From NCBI RefSeq assembly GCF_000714935.1, contig NZ_JMIR01000010.1:1-64000 (forward strand): a stretch of 64,000 nucleotides of DNA, written 5' to 3'. The position numbers and the translations under genes were made by a program. Shown piece by piece: positions 17,996 to 27,028 of the stretch. This stretch comes from Tumebacillus flagellatus (GTDB lineage: Bacteria; Bacillota; Bacilli; Tumebacillales; Tumebacillaceae). How positions within the stretch are numbered: the stretch's first letter is position 1; every line of letters starts with the position of its first letter. The notes beneath the pieces were generated by a model. The model was not told the origin of the DNA, made no database searches, and saw only the letters and a program-made list of their open reading frames with translations.

Positions 17996-18058
17996 TTACT
18001 CTAGCTGTGACAACAATCTGAAAACGGTTTCTTCTCTTACCCCAAGGAGGTCATACAC

Positions 18059-19159
18059 ATGGCAGACCAATACGATTTCTTACCGATTCGCCACGTCGAT
18101 TACGTGGAGTTCTGGGTGGGCAACGCCAAGCAAGCAGCGTACTACTTCGCATCGGCTTTCGGCTTCCGTCCGGTCGCGTACAAAGGCTTGGAAACCGGCT
18201 CCCGCGACCGCGTTTCCTATTACATGCAATCCGGCGACATCCACGTCGTCCTCACGGGGACGCTGGATGACAGCACCGATATCGCAGCACACGTCAAACT
18301 CCACGGCGACGGCGTCAAAGACATCGCGATGCGCGTTGACGACGCAGAACAAGCGTACAACGAAGCGATCAAGCGCGGCGCTGTTTCCGCGATGGCTCCG
18401 CAAACGCATGTCGACGAGTTCGGCACGATGAAAACCGCCGCGATCTACACCTACGGCGAAACCCTGCACACGTTCGTTGAGCGCGACGACTACAACGGCA
18501 TCTTCCTGCCGGGCTTCGTGGAATTCAAAGGCACCATGCCGGTCAACGACGCGGGCCTCGTCGCGTGCGACCACATCGTCGGCAACGTCGAAGAAGGCAA
18601 GATGGACGAATGGGTGAACTTCTACGCCAACGTCCTCGGCTTCTCGCAACTGCTCTCCTTCGACGACAAGGACATCTCCACCGAATACACCGCGCTGATG
18701 TCCAAAGTGATGCAAAACGGCTCCGGACGCATCAAGTTCCCGCTGAACGAACCGGCACAAGGCAAGAAGAAATCGCAGATCGAAGAGTACCTCGACTTCT
18801 ATAAATCTCCGGGCGCGCAACACATGGCGCTGATGACGCACGACATCATCTCCACCGTCGCCAAACTCAAAGAGAACGGCGCGGAATTCCTCCAAGCACC
18901 GGACTCCTACTACGAAGAACTGAAATCCCGCGTCGGCGACATCGACGAAGAGATCGAAACGATCAAGAAGCTCAACATCCTCGTCGACCGCGACGAAGAC
19001 GGCTACCTGCTGCAAATCTTCTCCAAACCGATCATGGACCGCCCGACGTTCTTCTTTGAAATCATCCAACGCAAGGGCGCGACTTCGTTTGGCAAGGGCA
19101 ACTTCAAAGCGCTGTTTGAAGCGATTGAAAAAGAACAAGCCCTGCGCGGAACTCTCTAA
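18059..19159 (+). CDS. hppD: 4-hydroxyphenylpyruvate dioxygenase
   Basis: The enzyme converts 4-hydroxyphenylpyruvate to homogentisate with Fe(II) and O2, the second step of tyrosine breakdown. The 366 residues hold two VOC domains. Predicted iron ligands are H172 (ACDHIVGNV), H255 (GAQHMAL) and E334 (FFFEIIQR), all present. CCAAGGAGG precedes the ATG. Its stop overlaps the start of the next gene by one base, and the downstream genes supply the following steps. Confidence 0.96.
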   Translation: MADQYDFLPIRHVDYVEFWVGNAKQAAYYFASAFGFRPVAYKGLETGSRDRVSYYMQSGDIHVVLTGTLDDSTDIAAHVKLHGDGVKDIAMRVDDAEQAYNEAIKRGAVSAMAPQTHVDEFGTMKTAAIYTYGETLHTFVERDDYNGIFLPGFVEFKGTMPVNDAGLVACDHIVGNVEEGKMDEWVNFYANVLGFSQLLSFDDKDISTEYTALMSKVMQNGSGRIKFPLNEPAQGKKKSQIEEYLDFYKSPGAQHMALMTHDIISTVAKLKENGAEFLQAPDSYYEELKSRVGDIDEEIETIKKLNILVDRDEDGYLLQIFSKPIMDRPTFFFEIIQRKGATSFGKGNFKALFEAIEKEQALRGTL

Positions 19160-20112
19160 TGAAATACGTTACCTACCTCGACACAGATGGCGTGGCGCGC
19201 GCGGGTCTCTTGATCCGCGAGCACATCGCCGACTTGGAACGGGGGCTGCAATGGGCGCAGGAGAAGGGACGTTGCCAAGCGCAACGTTCCTTCCCGGCGT
19301 CCCTTCTCCGTTTCTTGGAGTTGGGTTGCGACGCGGGCGAATTGGCGGCGTATCTGATGGAAGACACCGCCTGGCACGAGGAACCCTTTGCCGTCCCTTT
19401 GGCAAAAACGACCCTGCTCGCACCCTTGCCGAACCCGCGCTCGTTCCGCGATTTTTACGCGTTTGAAGAGCATGTGAAAACGGCGCGCGCCAACCGCGGC
19501 GCAGACATGGTGCCGCAGTGGTACGACTTTCCCGTGTTCTACTTCTCCAACCACCAAGCGATCGTCGGTCCGGATGCAGACGTAGAACGACCGCGCTACA
19601 CGGAACGGCTCGACTACGAGTTGGAAATCGGCATCGTGATCGGCAAGGAGGGTCGCAACATCGCGCCGGAGAACGCACGGGAGCACATCGCCGGCCTGAT
19701 GGTGCTCAACGACTGGAGCGCCCGCGATGTTCAAATGAGGGAAGTCGCGGTCGGACTCGGTCCCGCCAAGGGCAAGGACTTCGCGACTTCGACGGGCCCG
19801 TATCTGCTCACGATGGACGAGTTGGAAGACGTGCGCGACGGCGACCGCTGGAACCTCGCGATGACCGCCCGCGTCAACGGGCGCGAATTGTCGCGCGGGA
19901 ATTTCCGCGACATCTATTTCTCGGCGGGCGAATTGATCGCCCGCGCCTCCGACAGCGTGACCCTCTATCCGGGCGACGTGCTCGGCACCGGCACGGTCGG
20001 CACAGGCTGCATCTTGGAGTTGACGACGGATGTGCACCGCTGGCTGGAACCGGGTGACGTCGTGGAGCTGGAAGTCGAACGCCTTGGCGTGCTCCGAAAC
20101 CGCGTGAAATAA
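19159..20112 (+). CDS. Fumarylacetoacetate hydrolase family protein
   Basis: The 317-residue protein has the FAH fold motifs: LDYELEIGIVIGKEG and VLNDWSARDVQMRE with the acidic metal ligands, and YPGDVLGTGTVGTGC near the end. Placed between hppD and hmgA it should cleave fumarylacetoacetate, or its maleyl isomer, to acetoacetate and the dicarboxylate. The FAH family also includes hydratases and decarboxylases, so the specific reaction is inferred from the operon. Confidence 0.88.
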   Translation: MKYVTYLDTDGVARAGLLIREHIADLERGLQWAQEKGRCQAQRSFPASLLRFLELGCDAGELAAYLMEDTAWHEEPFAVPLAKTTLLAPLPNPRSFRDFYAFEEHVKTARANRGADMVPQWYDFPVFYFSNHQAIVGPDADVERPRYTERLDYELEIGIVIGKEGRNIAPENAREHIAGLMVLNDWSARDVQMREVAVGLGPAKGKDFATSTGPYLLTMDELEDVRDGDRWNLAMTARVNGRELSRGNFRDIYFSAGELIARASDSVTLYPGDVLGTGTVGTGCILELTTDVHRWLEPGDVVELEVERLGVLRNRVK

Positions 20113-20188
20113 AGCCTGAAGTTCGAAAACTTGTCAGCATGTCCACAAGCCAACTCTGGCATTTCTACTACAAAGGAGGTATCATCCC

Positions 20189-21346
20189 ATGCCTTTTTAC
20201 CAAAGCCTCGGCGAGATTCCGCACAAACGGCATACTCAATTCCGCCAAGCGGACGGATCGCTGTATCGTGAAGAGCTGATGGGCACCAAAGGGTTTTCCG
20301 GCATCTCGTCGCTCTTGTACCACACCAACCCGCCGACGCAAGTCAAACGCGTGGAGAAAGTCCGCGACTTCGTGCTGGAAGCGGAACCGCAAGGGCCGCT
20401 CGCGCACCGTCACTTTTTCACGTCGCGACTGGAGAAGGGCGGCGACCCGATTGACGGTCGCACCACGCTGTTGTTCAACGACGACGTGACGATCGGCCTC
20501 TGCCAGCCGACCGAGCCGATGAACTACTTCTACCGCAACGGCGAGCAAGACGAAGTGTTGTTCGTGCACAAGGGCACCGGGAAACTGGAGACGGTCTTCG
20601 GCACGATTCCGTACCGCGAGGGCGACTACCTCGTGATCCCGATGGGCACGACGTACCGCGTGGTCACGGAAACTCCCTCGAAGTTTCTCGTCATCGAATC
20701 GGCGAGCGCCATCGAGACGCCGAAGCGCTACCGCAACGAGTTCGGCCAGCTGCTGGAGCATTCGCCGTTCTGCGAGCGCGACATCCGCCCGCCGTCCTCT
20801 CTGGAAACGCACACCGAGCAGGGCGAGTTTGAAGTGCGCGTGAAAGCGCGCGGGATGCTGACCGCGTACTTCTTCGAATTCCATCCGCTCGACGTGGTGG
20901 GCTGGGACGGCTATCTGTTCCCGTATGCGTTCAACATCGAGGACTTCGAGCCGATCACGGGCCGTCTGCACCAGCCGCCGCCGGTGCACCAGACGTTCCA
21001 AGCGCACAATTTCGTCATCTGCTCGTTCGTGCCGCGCCTCTACGATTATCATCCGCTCTCCATCCCGGCGCCGTACTTCCACTCCAACATCGAGTCGGAC
21101 GAAGTGCTATACTATGTGGACGGCAACTTCATGAGCCGCAAGGGCATCGAGGAAGGCTCGATCACGCTGCACCCGATGGGCATCCCGCACGGCCCGCATC
21201 CGGGCACGATTGAAGCGTCGATCGGGAAGAAGGACACGCAGGAGCTCGCCGTGATGGTCGACACGTTCCGCCCGCTGAAAATCGCGAAGCTCGCGGGCCG
21301 CGTGGAAGATCCCAAGTACATGATGTCCTGGAATCCGCAAGCGTAA
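20189..21346 (+). CDS. hmgA: Homogentisate 1,2-dioxygenase
   Basis: The 385-residue enzyme opens the homogentisate ring to maleylacetoacetate using Fe(II). Recognisable stretches are the cupin-like GTTYRVVTETPSKFLV, FEFHPLDVVGWDGYLFPYAFNIEDFEPITG split across the centre, and SIPAPYFHSNIESDEVLYYV, then HPMGIPHGPHPG with histidine ligands. It is shorter than the 430-residue proteobacterial enzyme and matches the shorter form. AAAGGAGG lies before the start. Confidence 0.94.
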   Translation: MPFYQSLGEIPHKRHTQFRQADGSLYREELMGTKGFSGISSLLYHTNPPTQVKRVEKVRDFVLEAEPQGPLAHRHFFTSRLEKGGDPIDGRTTLLFNDDVTIGLCQPTEPMNYFYRNGEQDEVLFVHKGTGKLETVFGTIPYREGDYLVIPMGTTYRVVTETPSKFLVIESASAIETPKRYRNEFGQLLEHSPFCERDIRPPSSLETHTEQGEFEVRVKARGMLTAYFFEFHPLDVVGWDGYLFPYAFNIEDFEPITGRLHQPPPVHQTFQAHNFVICSFVPRLYDYHPLSIPAPYFHSNIESDEVLYYVDGNFMSRKGIEEGSITLHPMGIPHGPHPGTIEASIGKKDTQELAVMVDTFRPLKIAKLAGRVEDPKYMMSWNPQA

Positions 21347-21361
21347 CGGAGGCGTTTTTTC

Positions 21362-21973
21362 ATGCAAATCGATCCGAAGTCCCTCCCGTGGAGAGACGCG
21401 TACAAGTATCTGAACGGCTCCATCTTGCCGCGCCCGATCGCGTTCGTCTCCACGATGGACGAAAACGGGACGCTCAACCTCGCGCCGTTTTCGTTTTTTA
21501 CCGCGGTGGCGGCGAATCCGCTGACGATCTGCTTCTCCGTCATGCGCCGCGGCACCGACGGTGCGAAGAAAGACACGCTGCAAAACATCGAAGCCACCAA
21601 GGAATTTGTCGTGAACATCGTCAGCGAGTCGTTCGCCGTCCCGATGAACGTCACGGCGACCGAATTCCCGCCGGAGGTCTCCGAGTTTGAACAGTCCGGC
21701 CTCACTCCGGCTCCGAGCACGGTCGTCCAACCGCCCCGCGTGGCGGAGTCGAAGATCAACTTCGAGTGCAAACTGCACCAGATCGTCGAAGTCGGCGGCG
21801 ATCAACCGGGCGCGTCGGCGCTCGTGATCGGCGAAGTGGTTCACATCCACGTCGACGACTCCATCCATCTGCCCGGCGGCAAGATCGACGTGCAAGGGCT
21901 GCAACCGATCGGTCGCCTCGCTGCGAACGATTATGTGCGGGTGACGGACATTTTTGAACTGGTACGGAAGTAA
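21362..21973 (+). CDS. Flavin reductase-like FMN-binding protein
   Basis: The 203-residue protein has the flavoredoxin/flavin reductase split-barrel opening LPRPIAFVSTMDENG and LAPFSFFTAVAANPL, followed by VVNIVSESF. It binds FMN and probably either reduces flavin or acts as a small oxidoreductase. It starts 15 bp after hmgA and ends the operon. Flavin reductase-like genes often accompany aromatic degradation genes, but its step here is not known. Confidence 0.85.
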   Translation: MQIDPKSLPWRDAYKYLNGSILPRPIAFVSTMDENGTLNLAPFSFFTAVAANPLTICFSVMRRGTDGAKKDTLQNIEATKEFVVNIVSESFAVPMNVTATEFPPEVSEFEQSGLTPAPSTVVQPPRVAESKINFECKLHQIVEVGGDQPGASALVIGEVVHIHVDDSIHLPGGKIDVQGLQPIGRLAANDYVRVTDIFELVRK

Positions 21974-22006
21974 TAGGCAAAGTTAGAAAAACATAGCAAT
22001 TTCAGG

Positions 22007-22041
22007 AAAAGCGCAGGAGGAGAGCCTCCCGCGCTTTTTTT
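22007..22041 (+). terminator. Terminator of the hppD operon
   Basis: AAAGCGC pairs with GCGCTTT around an inner GGAG/CTCC arm, followed by T7. Confidence 0.88.
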
Positions 22042-22141
22042 GTACGGTCCGTGTTGGTGCCGGAGATGGAAAAGTGTGCTATTCTTCAAGAGGCAGTTTA
22101 AGCGAATATAAATAGAAATGAATCATACGGGGGTTCGAAAC

Positions 22142-22774
22142 ATGAAAAAAGCACTGGCACTGGGTCTGTTGGCGGTACTCGCCACGACGTTGATTGGATG
22201 CGGCTCGTCCACCGCGACGTCGTCGAACGGCGGCGATACGGCGACCAAGCAAGAAGCGGTGAAATCCGTACCGGAAGACGCGGTCAAAGGGTTTCTGGAC
22301 AGCTTGAAGAAAGTCGACCTCACGGGGGCCGCCGCGTACACGGAAGACAACAACAAAGACATGTTCTCTTCGGAAGAAACCAAAGAATCGCAACAAGTGC
22401 TCAACGACATGCTGAGCGCGTTGACCTACGAAATCGGCGAAGTGAAAGCGGACGGCAACAAAGCGACCGTTGCCGTGAAAATCTCCGCCGTTGACTTCAC
22501 CAACCTGATGCAAACCGTGATGTCCGACATGATGACCGAAGCGATGAGCGCGGCGCTCGCCGATCCGACCAAACAGCCGGATCAAGCCGAGATGGAGAAA
22601 AAAGCGCAAGACGCGGTCGCCAAAGCAGCGAAAGACCCGAGCGCGCCGAAGAAAAACACCGACCTCACCATCGACGTCAAGAAAAAAGGCGACAAGTGGG
22701 TGATCGTCAACAACGACAACAACTCCAAGTTGATCGCCGCCGCGTTCGGCCTCGATCCGTCCGCGTTGGAATAG
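22142..22774 (+). CDS. Lipoprotein of unknown function
   Basis: The 210-residue product starts MKKALALGLLAVLATTLIGC, a signal peptide with lipobox LIGC, so the cysteine at residue 20 should be lipidated and the protein anchored outside the membrane. The mature part alternates helices and a strand segment, EIGEVKADGNKATVAVKI, resembling NTF2-like lipoproteins of the DUF4878/DUF5105 sort. The family is not certain and no function is proposed. Confidence 0.75.
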   Translation: MKKALALGLLAVLATTLIGCGSSTATSSNGGDTATKQEAVKSVPEDAVKGFLDSLKKVDLTGAAAYTEDNNKDMFSSEETKESQQVLNDMLSALTYEIGEVKADGNKATVAVKISAVDFTNLMQTVMSDMMTEAMSAALADPTKQPDQAEMEKKAQDAVAKAAKDPSAPKKNTDLTIDVKKKGDKWVIVNNDNNSKLIAAAFGLDPSALE

Positions 22775-22791
22775 TCCCATACGGATTCAAC

Positions 22792-22966
22792 AAAAAAAAC
22801 CGCATGAGCACATCGGCTGCTCGGCGGTTTTTACATGGAGGATAGTCCCCGCGTCCCCAAAAAACGCCTGAGCACCGTGTCTGCTCGGCGTTTTTTTACG
22901 TGGGTTGTCCTCTGCGCATCCAACCAAAAACCGCCTGAGCCACTTGCGGCGGCTCGGCGGTTTTTT
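22792..22966. terminator. Three tandem terminators from a diverged repeat
   Basis: Hairpins at 22792-22832, 22859-22897 and 22926-22966 each carry CGCNTGAGC and GCTCGGCG arms with A and T tracts. Units repeat every 64-67 nt, and each is preceded by a related TAGTCCC/TTGTCC segment, so the region is a threefold tandem duplication. They stop the lipoprotein transcript; the last also stops the convergent desaturase transcript. Confidence 0.85.
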
Positions 22967-22970
22967 CAAC

Positions 22971-23855
22971 TTAAGCGTACCGCTTGGCGATGCGCTCCAG
23001 GCGGTTGCAGTATTTGAGAACTTCTTGACGGGCGAGTTCCGCTTCGGGAGCCGTCGGTTTGAGGTTTTCGAAATCCCAGTAGTCGACCAGCGCCTGCACC
23101 ACTTGCTTGTAGTAGTGCTGCGGTCCGTAGTTGGCGTCGCGGGCGATGGTCTTCATGCGCTCTGCAAAGTCCGGCATGTTCTCGCCCGGCATGAAGAACC
23201 CGAGCAAGACGTTGCGCACGTAGTAGATGTAGTTCGGCTCCAAGTCCAGATGCGCTTTCACAGCGTCCCGGTAGAACGCGTAGTGCAAGGACTCATCCTT
23301 GGCGAGACGGCGCAGCAGCGTGCTCAGCGTCCGGTCGTAAGGCGTGGCGGCCTTGGCGACGTTGTTGTAGAAGACCAAGGTGGACAACTCTTGGAACGAA
23401 GCGTAGGTGATCGCTTCGATCGGCGTGGTGAAACTCGATTCAAATCCGCCGTACACGACCGATTTGCGCAGGTGGTGCAGGTCGGACGGGTTGGAGTTGC
23501 GCGTGAGGATCAGATAATTCTCCAAGAGGTTGCTGTGTTGGTCCTCTTCCGCGACCCAAGTGTGGATAAACTCCCGCATGACGTTCAGCGAGCCGACAAA
23601 AGTCTGGCACAGATACGTGGTAAACCACGGTAAATTAACTTCGGTCAACAGAGCCGTTTCAATCGCCGTGTAGATGGCAGGCGGAAGTTTGCGCTGTTCG
23701 AGGCTCCAAGGATTCTCTCGAAAGCATTGGCCTTGCCCCCAGGGCACAAATTCGTGGTAGCTCCAGTCGATGGCGGCGGCGCGTTCGAGATGGTCTCGGT
23801 ACAAGTCGATCAGTCGTTGTTCCAAGCGTGGGTTCAGCGTGGGAAGAAGGATCAT
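22971..23855 (-). CDS. Acyl-ACP desaturase-like diiron protein
   Basis: The 294-residue protein has the full ligand set of soluble (plant-type) stearoyl-ACP desaturases: E72, EEDQH with E104 and H107, E156 (FQELST) and DESLH with E188 and H191. It should insert a cis double bond into an acyl chain on ACP using O2 and ferredoxin. GAGGT 5 nt before the ATG at 23855 selects this start over 23867 and 23909. The family is common in plants and actinobacteria and less usual in Bacillota, so transfer is possible. It stands alone, convergent to the lipoprotein gene. Confidence 0.85.
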   Translation of the reverse strand: MILLPTLNPRLEQRLIDLYRDHLERAAAIDWSYHEFVPWGQGQCFRENPWSLEQRKLPPAIYTAIETALLTEVNLPWFTTYLCQTFVGSLNVMREFIHTWVAEEDQHSNLLENYLILTRNSNPSDLHHLRKSVVYGGFESSFTTPIEAITYASFQELSTLVFYNNVAKAATPYDRTLSTLLRRLAKDESLHYAFYRDAVKAHLDLEPNYIYYVRNVLLGFFMPGENMPDFAERMKTIARDANYGPQHYYKQVVQALVDYWDFENLKPTAPEAELARQEVLKYCNRLERIAKRYA

Positions 23856-24032
23856 GTCTGACCTCATTTCTGGTGGTTTTGAGTTTTCAATTTCGTTGTG
23901 ATGTTCCATTATAGTATAGAGGTTTCGGATGGGTTTGCCTACAGAGAATCAAAGGGTGTTTTTTGAAGGCTCTGTTTTTCTCCTGAAAAAAATGAAGTAT
24001 AGTAAGAAAGTAGAGAGGAGCGTATCGAACTT

Positions 24033-24251
24033 ATGGCATTTCACACATCCTACAAAGTCGAGGACGGCCGCACGCTGCATGCGAAGTTTGAAAGTCGGGA
24101 CAACCGCGACGGGTTTGAAATTTCGCTTGGCATGTACAAAGCCAATCTCGGCCCGATCACCGAAGCGGTGTTTGCTCAATATGTAGAACGATTCGCAGGC
24201 GAGTGGTCCGAATCGGATGATCGCGAACCAGAAGGAGAGAGCTCGCAATGA
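24033..24251 (+). CDS. Small hypothetical protein
   Basis: The 72-residue acidic, soluble protein (MAFHTSYKVEDGRTLHAK to GESSQ) has no recognised domain. AGAGAGGAG lies about 13 nt before the ATG. It overlaps the next gene by 4 nt (ATGA), so the two should be co-expressed. Confidence 0.6.
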   Translation: MAFHTSYKVEDGRTLHAKFESRDNRDGFEISLGMYKANLGPITEAVFAQYVERFAGEWSESDDREPEGESSQ

Positions 24252-24676
24252 ACGGGATTCCCATGAACCATCCGGTGATTTCGGCGACCCATTGGGGACC
24301 GCTTTTGTTCACGTTGATCTTCGGGGCCGCGATGGCGGTGATTTTATTTGCGGTGATTCGCCGACGCGCGCTGCAAGCGGACAACTCCATCGTGTTCGGC
24401 GGCGTCGCGAAACTCGTCATCTATCTCGCGGGCTTGGTCTTGACGATCATGTTTGCGTTCTACCTCGGAATCTCCGTCTTGAAAAACATCGGCACGCCGG
24501 ACCAAAGCATGGCGTCGGCGATCTCGTCGATCACCGTCGTCGAAGCCGGTCTGATCGGCGCGCTGCTGCCGTACCGTTATCATGCCCGCTCCGGCCAGTC
24601 GCAGACGTGGCTGTGGCTGGTGATCGGCGTGGTGAACGCGTTGCTTTTTTACGTGATCGCTCAAATTTTGCGATAA
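24248..24676 (+). CDS. Four-helix membrane protein, unknown
   Basis: The 142-residue protein has four hydrophobic segments at about residues 15-38, 50-75, 85-106 and 118-140, with a basic RRRALQ turn after the first. No conserved motif is recognised. It is translationally coupled to the small gene upstream and followed by a terminator. Confidence 0.65.
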   Translation: MNGIPMNHPVISATHWGPLLFTLIFGAAMAVILFAVIRRRALQADNSIVFGGVAKLVIYLAGLVLTIMFAFYLGISVLKNIGTPDQSMASAISSITVVEAGLIGALLPYRYHARSGQSQTWLWLVIGVVNALLFYVIAQILR

Positions 24677-24683
24677 TGTTCAT

Positions 24684-24723
24684 AAAAAACGCCGCGGCCC
24701 GGAGAGGAGCCGACGGCGTTTTT
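24684..24723 (+). terminator. Terminator
   Basis: AAAACGCCG and CGGCGTTTTT pair around a GC-rich loop, just after the membrane protein gene. Confidence 0.85.
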
Positions 24724-24782
24724 GTCGTAGTGGTAATGAATAGAGATTCACATTCGGTAGAGAACCGGTAGGAGGGGTCGGC

Positions 24783-26558
24783 ATGGCGGCAAATACAGTG
24801 CGTGGAATCACGGAGGAAGAATGGGGCAGGCTGGTGTCTTGTGCCAAGGGCAAGTCTGAACCGGATCTGGTCGTCCAAGGCGGCACGGTGCTGAACGTGT
24901 ACAGCGGCGAACTGATGGAAGCGAACCTCTGGGTGGTCGGCAACCGCATCGCGTATGTCGGGCCGCGCGTTTACGAAGGCACACAGGCGCACGTGATCGA
25001 CGCGACGGGCAAAGTGGTGTCGCCCGGCTACATCGAGCCGCATGCCCATCCGTTTCAGCTCTACAACCCGATGCGCTATGCGGAGACGATTCTCGCGCGC
25101 GGGACGACGCTTTCCGTCAACGACAACTTGATGCTCGTGCTCGGCATGGAGTTTGCGCAGGTGGGGCGTTTTTTTGAAGGGATGGCGCAGTTGCCGATCA
25201 AGATGATCTGGGGCTTGCGGCTCGACCCGCAGGCGCATCTGCCGGAGAAGCGGCACAAGTTCGGCCACATCCCCGTCTCGCGGATGTTGAAAAACCCCTA
25301 CGTCTGGCAAGTCGGGGAAGTGACCGACTGGAAATCGTGGGTGGACGGCGACGAAGAGATGCGCGACAACGCGCTGGCGGCGCGCGCCATGCACAAGCGG
25401 GTGGAAGGGCACGCAGCCGGCGTTTCGTGGGACACGCTGAACGTGCTGGCGGCGGCGGGCATCACCGCCGACCATGAAGCGATCAACGCGGACGAAGCGC
25501 TGCGCCGCTTGCGTCTCGGCGTCTGGACGACGCTGCGCCACTCGTCGCTGCGCCCGGACTTCCCGCAGATCTTGCCGGAGTTGATTCCGCAGGTCAAAAA
25601 CTGGAGCCGCGTGATGATGACGACCGACGGCCCGACGCCGGAATACTTGCAGAACGGCTACACCGACTTCCTGATTCGCCACGCCATTGAGCTTGGCATG
25701 GACCCGATCACGGCGTATCAACTCGTCACGATCAACCCGGCGACGTACTACGGCGTCGACGCGGAGATCGGCGGGTTGGCGCCGGGCCGGATTGCGGACA
25801 TCCTCTTGCTGTCCGACCTCTTGAACCCGACGCCGGAGTTGGTCATCGCCGAGGGCCGCGTCGTGGCGAAGGACGGCAAACTGGTCGAGCCGTTGAAGGA
25901 AATTTCGTGGGCGGACATCGGCATGCCGCCGGTCAAGAAGCTCGCGGAGCCGATTCAACCGGAGTGGTTTGACGTGTACACCGACCGCGAAACGTTCCCG
26001 GTGATGCGCTTGACGAACCCGGCGATCACCCGCCTCGCCGAAACGCCGGTGGAGACGGACGAAAGCGGCCGCGTCGTCGGGCTGGTCGAGAATTCGGAAG
26101 ACCTCTGCTACGTCTCGTTGCTCTCGCGCAACGCCGAGTGGGTCTGCAACGGCATCATCCAAAACTTCGCGACGAACGTGGCGGGCCTTGCGTCGAGCTA
26201 CACGGGCGCCCGCGAATACCTCGTGATCGGACGGGATCGAGAAGCGATGGCCGCCGCCGTCGAGCGCATGCAGGAGATCGGAGGCGGCATCGTCATCGTC
26301 GACGAGCACCACAGCGTGCTCTATGAACTGCCGCTCGTCATCGGCGGCTCGATGGGCGCGCAGACGGTGGAAGAGCTGGTGCAGAAGTCGAAGGAGCTGT
26401 TGGCGGTGCTCAAAGACTTGGGGCATCCGCACTATGATCCGGTCTACACGCTGTTGTTCCTCTCGTCGGCGCATCTGCCGGAAGTGCGGTTGTCGTCGGT
26501 CGGGCTGTTTGAGATGAAGACGAAGCGGACCTTGCATCCGAGCCGGACGTTGCGTTAG
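24783..26558 (+). CDS. Adenine deaminase (YerA-like)
   Basis: The 591-residue amidohydrolase has VQGGTVLNVYSGEL, then the metal motif PGYIEPHAHPF, then TADHEAIN and TTDGPTPEYL in the barrel, and a C-terminal domain with VGGSMG-like VIGGSMGAQT. This is the Ade family; the EPHAH in place of DxHxH and the overall sequence resemble the YerA branch of bacilli, whose substrate is less certain than that of AdeC. It would convert adenine to hypoxanthine and ammonia. It stands as a single gene with its own upstream region. Confidence 0.85.
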   Translation: MAANTVRGITEEEWGRLVSCAKGKSEPDLVVQGGTVLNVYSGELMEANLWVVGNRIAYVGPRVYEGTQAHVIDATGKVVSPGYIEPHAHPFQLYNPMRYAETILARGTTLSVNDNLMLVLGMEFAQVGRFFEGMAQLPIKMIWGLRLDPQAHLPEKRHKFGHIPVSRMLKNPYVWQVGEVTDWKSWVDGDEEMRDNALAARAMHKRVEGHAAGVSWDTLNVLAAAGITADHEAINADEALRRLRLGVWTTLRHSSLRPDFPQILPELIPQVKNWSRVMMTTDGPTPEYLQNGYTDFLIRHAIELGMDPITAYQLVTINPATYYGVDAEIGGLAPGRIADILLLSDLLNPTPELVIAEGRVVAKDGKLVEPLKEISWADIGMPPVKKLAEPIQPEWFDVYTDRETFPVMRLTNPAITRLAETPVETDESGRVVGLVENSEDLCYVSLLSRNAEWVCNGIIQNFATNVAGLASSYTGAREYLVIGRDREAMAAAVERMQEIGGGIVIVDEHHSVLYELPLVIGGSMGAQTVEELVQKSKELLAVLKDLGHPHYDPVYTLLFLSSAHLPEVRLSSVGLFEMKTKRTLHPSRTLR

Positions 26559-26617
26559 GATGGCGTGTATGGGGATTTTTTCCTGACCGGAGCAGAGGAG
26601 AGGAGCGTGGAGGCAAG

Positions 26618-27028
26618 ATGATGGTCTATGAGGAACGGTACGGAGATCGGGTGACCTGCCCGCACTGTGAAGCGAAGGGCGCGCACTTTGACGAGATTCC
26701 CGTGTCGGAAGGCTCGTTTGAAGAAGTGCTGTGGCAAGCGCAAGTCTGCCCGCGCTGCCGCCGCGCGGTGCTCTTCAAGCGGATTTGCGATTTCGGCGAC
26801 ACGACGTCGCTGTGGCTCGCCGATCATCGCGCCGAGCCGATCCGCCGCTATGTGATCTTCCCGGAGTCCGGCACCCGCCGCGTGCTGTGGCGGATGTTCG
26901 TCGAGGACCCGCTGCATACGTTTTTGGCGCGGCAGGGATTCTATGACCGACATCTGGTGCTGATCCGCCCGCGAACAAAGCAAGCGACAACCAGAACCGC
27001 ATCGAATCGCATGGGGGTACACGAATGA
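26618..27028 (+). CDS. Zinc-ribbon-like small protein, unknown
   Basis: The 136-residue product carries two CxxC pairs, CPHCEAKGAH at about residues 15-24 and CPRCRRA at about 46-52, likely holding one zinc. The rest (WLADHRAEPIRRYVIFPE, RRVLWRMFVEDPL) is unrecognised. Its last codons overlap the start of the glycosyltransferase gene (ATGA), suggesting a linked role. ATG at 26618 or 26621 is possible. Confidence 0.7.
   Translation: MMVYEERYGDRVTCPHCEAKGAHFDEIPVSEGSFEEVLWQAQVCPRCRRAVLFKRICDFGDTTSLWLADHRAEPIRRYVIFPESGTRRVLWRMFVEDPLHTFLARQGFYDRHLVLIRPRTKQATTRTASNRMGVHE

Noticed and set aside
24531-26537. 668-codon minus-strand frame over the adenine deaminase gene
   Set aside because: Arg/His-rich, low-complexity product typical of antisense frames; the plus strand encodes a full amidohydrolase.
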